The position numbers and the translations under genes were made by a program. Below the pieces are notes generated by a model. That model searched no databases. It was given only the letters and a program-made list of their open reading frames with translations, and had not been told where the DNA came from. This document shows, in pieces, positions 61,673 to 64,000 of a DNA stretch of 64,000 nt. This DNA is from Firmicutes bacterium UBA6806 (GTDB taxonomy: Bacteria; Bacillota; Clostridia; Peptostreptococcales; Acidaminobacteraceae), in NCBI GenBank assembly GCA_002452745.1, contig DKFC01000043.1, positions 45,209-109,208 of the forward strand, read 5' to 3'. The number at the start of each line of letters is the position of its first letter. The first letter of the stretch is position 1.

Positions 61673-61708
61673 CAATGCTCTTCATAAATTTGTACGCCGT
61701 TGTACAAA
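61667..61708 (-). promoter_or_regulatory. EutV-binding dual-hairpin antiterminator in the eutS leader
   Basis: P1 (61689-61708) is a perfect seven-pair stem TTTGTAC/GTACAAA with hexaloop AACGGC. P2 (61667-61680) is GAGC/GCTC with hexaloop ATTGAA. Both loops have A at position 1 and G at position 4, the known ANTAR recognition rule, and P2 overlaps the terminator stem. Confidence 0.88.
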
Positions 61709-61711
61709 ACG

Positions 61712-61740
61712 AGTATAGCATTTCTTTATGCAAAATTCAA
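61712..61740 (-). promoter_or_regulatory. Promoter of the eut operon
   Basis: TTGAAT (61735-61740) and TATACT (61712-61717) are 17 bases apart on the minus strand. Transcription should begin within a few bases of hairpin P1. Confidence 0.7.
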
Positions 61741-61781
61741 TCATTATTCACTATTTTGTTTAGAAAAACATTTCTGCTGCT

Positions 61782-62492
61782 CTATCTGCGAATGGCGCGG
61801 TAACTAAATTTATACCGATCGCCTCTGTAAAATGACTTGGTATATTGAAGTGGCACATCGTTATCCAAATAGGTTGTCGATTTAATGAGCAAAATAGGCT
61901 CATCTTCTGCAATGTTGAGATGCTCTGCGGTGGTTTTATATGCGAGAACCGCCTCAATGGTCTGGTCTGAATACGCTATTTTGAGACCTCTCTTTTCAAG
62001 GTCTTCAAACATAGATCCAGCGAGGTCCTCTTTGCGAATCCCCGGTGTAAAATGAACAGGCCTAAAAACAGTTTCAAGCCCCCATGCCTCATCGTCAGCA
62101 AACCGAATCCGCTCCATTTGATAGACGGATTCACCAATTGGTATGTCCAGTTTAGCCGCAATCCGCTCTGTGGCTTCAATGATTTCCAGTGACAACACCT
62201 TGCTTCTCGGCGTCATGCCACTGCTGAGTATGTCCTCAGTAAAACTCGTGAGTCCCGAACTTGGCTTGGTGACTTTTCCGTCTGAGACGTAGGTGCCACT
62301 GCCCTTTTGACGATAGAGATAGCCTTCGCTGACGAGGTTGTTAATCGCCTGTCTCACTGTCATTCGAGTCACCTTGAAGACCTCACACAGTTTTCGCTCT
62401 GTATAGATTGGTTCATTCTTCTTGAAGGTTCCGTTTTGAATATTCGTTTTGATAAATTCTTCTATAAGTGCATACTTTGGAACTGTTGCCAT
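61782..62492 (-). CDS. GntR/HutC-family regulator with UTRA domain
   Basis: This 236-residue regulator has an N-terminal winged helix (about 10-75, TRMTVRQAINNLVSEGYLYRQKGSGTYV) and a C-terminal UTRA ligand domain. Such regulators usually sense sugar phosphates and repress nearby catabolic genes. The linked anmK makes anhydro-MurNAc or MurNAc-6-phosphate a plausible signal. It lies 41 bases upstream of the eut promoter without a visible terminator, so read-through into eut is possible. Confidence 0.9.
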   Translation of the reverse strand: MATVPKYALIEEFIKTNIQNGTFKKNEPIYTERKLCEVFKVTRMTVRQAINNLVSEGYLYRQKGSGTYVSDGKVTKPSSGLTSFTEDILSSGMTPRSKVLSLEIIEATERIAAKLDIPIGESVYQMERIRFADDEAWGLETVFRPVHFTPGIRKEDLAGSMFEDLEKRGLKIAYSDQTIEAVLAYKTTAEHLNIAEDEPILLIKSTTYLDNDVPLQYTKSFYRGDRYKFSYRAIRR

Positions 62493-62560
62493 TTAATCAC
62501 CCGATCCCTGTTTTGTTTTGTTTGCCAACACCTAGCCCAATATGAATTCAGTTGAAGCGT

Positions 62561-62848
62561 TTAAAGGTAAATGCCCTTCGTCCACAGATACGCTATCAGG
62601 GCAAACACAACTCCAATTTTTAAAGTGCGCATTCCAGCTTCTCTATCGAAAGGCCGTTTGAGCTCCACTCTGGCAATTATAAAGCTAACCCACAGACTGC
62701 TCAAAATTCCGTTTGCAAGAACTGTGACCATCACTGGATTTATCGCTGTGAAAGCCGTCAAAACAGTTGCTGCAACATTGATTGCCAAGAATCCAGCGAG
62801 CATCAAAAAGGCGCCTTTATATGAAAACTTAAACGGTTTTGCAGACAT
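62561..62848 (-). CDS. Small three-helix membrane protein downstream of anmK
   Basis: This 95-residue protein has three predicted membrane helices (about 10-28, 32-52 and 74-92). I do not recognise the family. ATG 62848 lies within the end of anmK with AAGGAGG five bases upstream, so it is co-translated with it. It might help uptake or recycling of cell-wall sugars, but that is only inference from position. Confidence 0.65.
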   Translation of the reverse strand: MSAKPFKFSYKGAFLMLAGFLAINVAATVLTAFTAINPVMVTVLANGILSSLWVSFIIARVELKRPFDREAGMRTLKIGVVFALIAYLWTKGIYL

Positions 62849-63989
62849 GTGCGCCTCCTTCAGTAATAGTGCCGAGTACGACATATGATTTGGCCCCTGT
62901 GGCGCTTTTTACGTTGGCGGGAATGTTATGAATCCGCTCATTTCCCAAAATTGCAAAGGCCAATGCCTCTTTTGCAAATGACGAGTACCCACGTGCCTCC
63001 AAAGTGACAACTGCGGTCTGAGGCATCTCTTCCCTTAAATATTGTAACAGAGTTTTGTTATAAGCACCACCACCGCATACAATGATTTCGTCTATTTTGT
63101 AGGGAACTTCACCATAGGCCAGTGCCATGCTCTTTGCCGTAAATGCCGTAGCAGTGGCAATCAAGTCGTCTGCTGTTATCTTTCGGAATTTGGACTCTTC
63201 GATGATGCTTTTCACAAAAGCATCGCCAAACATTTCCCTACCTGTTGACTTAGGGCCTGTCTGTTTAAAAAATGGCATGGAAATCCACTCTTCAAGCAAT
63301 GTTCGATCAACGCTCCCCCGCTTTGCATGTTGCCCATCTCTATCATAGGCTTCATCATAAAAGTGAAGGCATAGCGCATCTATAATCATATTGCCCGGGC
63401 CTGTGTCAAACGCCATGACATCATCCAATGTTCCATCCTTTTTCAGCACAGTGGTATTGGCAATCCCGCCCACATTGTGAAGTGCCACCGTCTTTTCAGC
63501 ATCTCTAAAGAGCAGTGAGTCCACATAAGGCACCAATGGTGCGCCCTCTCCTCCAGCAGCCATGTCCATGCCCCTAAAGCCCGAGACAACCTTAGTCCCG
63601 CACTCATAGGCAATGATGCTGGGTTCTCCCAGCTGCAAGGTAGAGGCTACATAGGGTGCAGAGGCCTTTGGCAAATGATAGAGTGTCTGTCCATGAGAAG
63701 CCACATATGCCAGAGATTCGGTTGAAATTTGATTCTTGTGACAGATTTTCTTGACGGCCTCCGCAAACACATGCCCCAGCTCAAAATTCAAACTGCAAAG
63801 ACTCATGACATTTGACGTTTCAATATCCATGTTCTCCTTGATTTTTTGCTTGACAGATGCCTCCAGTTCATAGCATTCAAAGTCAATAACCTCAAACATC
63901 GTCTGATTGCCACAACCACTGATTTCGACGAGGATTGCATCCACGCCGTCCAAGCTGGTACCACTCATTAGTCCAACTGCCAGTCCCAT
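62829..63989 (-). CDS. anmK: Anhydro-N-acetylmuramic acid kinase
   Basis: This 386-residue AnmK has the N-terminal ATP motif GLMSGTSLDGVD (about 5-16), the FDTGPGNMIIDAL sugar-binding region and a C-terminal GGGAYN motif, at the family's usual length. It phosphorylates 1,6-anhydro-MurNAc to MurNAc-6-phosphate in cell-wall recycling. AGGAGG precedes the start at the right edge of the window, so upstream genes cannot be seen. Confidence 0.95.
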   Translation of the reverse strand: MGLAVGLMSGTSLDGVDAILVEISGCGNQTMFEVIDFECYELEASVKQKIKENMDIETSNVMSLCSLNFELGHVFAEAVKKICHKNQISTESLAYVASHGQTLYHLPKASAPYVASTLQLGEPSIIAYECGTKVVSGFRGMDMAAGGEGAPLVPYVDSLLFRDAEKTVALHNVGGIANTTVLKKDGTLDDVMAFDTGPGNMIIDALCLHFYDEAYDRDGQHAKRGSVDRTLLEEWISMPFFKQTGPKSTGREMFGDAFVKSIIEESKFRKITADDLIATATAFTAKSMALAYGEVPYKIDEIIVCGGGAYNKTLLQYLREEMPQTAVVTLEARGYSSFAKEALAFAILGNERIHNIPANVKSATGAKSYVVLGTITEGGAHVCKTV

Positions 63990-64000
63990 ATAATCCTCCT

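Noticed and set aside
61615..61781. Cobalamin riboswitch before the eut operon
   Set aside because: The leader is too short and has no B12-box; dual ANTAR hairpins explain it fully.

Overview
The window reads as a stretch of chromosome from a low-to-moderate GC member of the Clostridia. The genes have strong Shine-Dalgarno sites of the AGGAGG type, some start at TTG or GTG, intrinsic terminators are common, and the gene families (EutVW antitermination, Firmicute-type MATE and RND pumps, heterodimeric ABC exporters) are typical of that group. The exact genus cannot be read from the sequence alone. No rRNA, tRNA, CRISPR array or intact insertion sequence was seen. Most genes lie on the minus strand.

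Region 1 (1-14.5 kb) is rich in efflux and envelope-stress genes. It holds a MarR - two HlyD-type adaptors - heterodimeric ABC exporter operon that runs off the left edge, a DUF2798 membrane protein behind a structured attenuator-like leader, a tautomerase-like gene, an OmpR/histidine-kinase pair, a MarR-MATE operon with a visible operator, a VOC - MscS - NYN/LOTUS operon, and an AbrB-type transporter.

Region 2 (14.5-24 kb) is an agmatine/polyamine locus. aguA, aguD, aguC, ptcA and speE form one minus-strand operon whose upstream region carries a textbook sigma-54 promoter (TGGCAC-N5-TTGC). The neighbouring operon encodes a sigma-54 enhancer-binding protein, a Cache/HAMP membrane sensor with no recognisable output domain, and a nitrilase-type N-carbamoylputrescine amidase. 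The simplest reading is that the sensor and activator switch on agmatine catabolism. N-carbamoylputrescine can then be either phosphorolysed for ATP (PtcA, carbamate kinase) or hydrolysed (amidase), and SpeE can use the putrescine.

Region 3 (24-43.4 kb) is mixed: MFS, HD-domain, AraC, Lrp and DMT genes, an isochorismatase-like hydrolase, a divergent pair of poorly known membrane proteins (YpeB-like and TPR), a broken secreted/anchored gene, an RND pump with its adaptor, a divergent two-component system, a GNAT acetyltransferase and a chemoreceptor.

Region 4 (43.4-61.7 kb) is one long minus-strand ethanolamine-utilisation microcompartment operon: eutS, P, V, W, A, B, C, L, K, E, M, T, pduL-type phosphotransacylase, J, a hypothetical, N, pduS, pduT, a small hypothetical, H, Q and G. 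The EutW/EutV two-component antitermination system sits inside it. Dual-hairpin/terminator targets with A1/G4 hexaloops are visible in front of eutS and, less perfectly, in front of eutA. The shell set is unusual for a eut operon in including the iron-sulfur pair PduS/PduT. It also contains a BMC-H protein whose tail looks like a nucleic-acid-binding Rho_N/SAP fold.

Region 5 (61.8-64 kb) holds a GntR/UTRA regulator, a small membrane protein and anmK (anhydro-MurNAc kinase), transcribed toward the eut operon.
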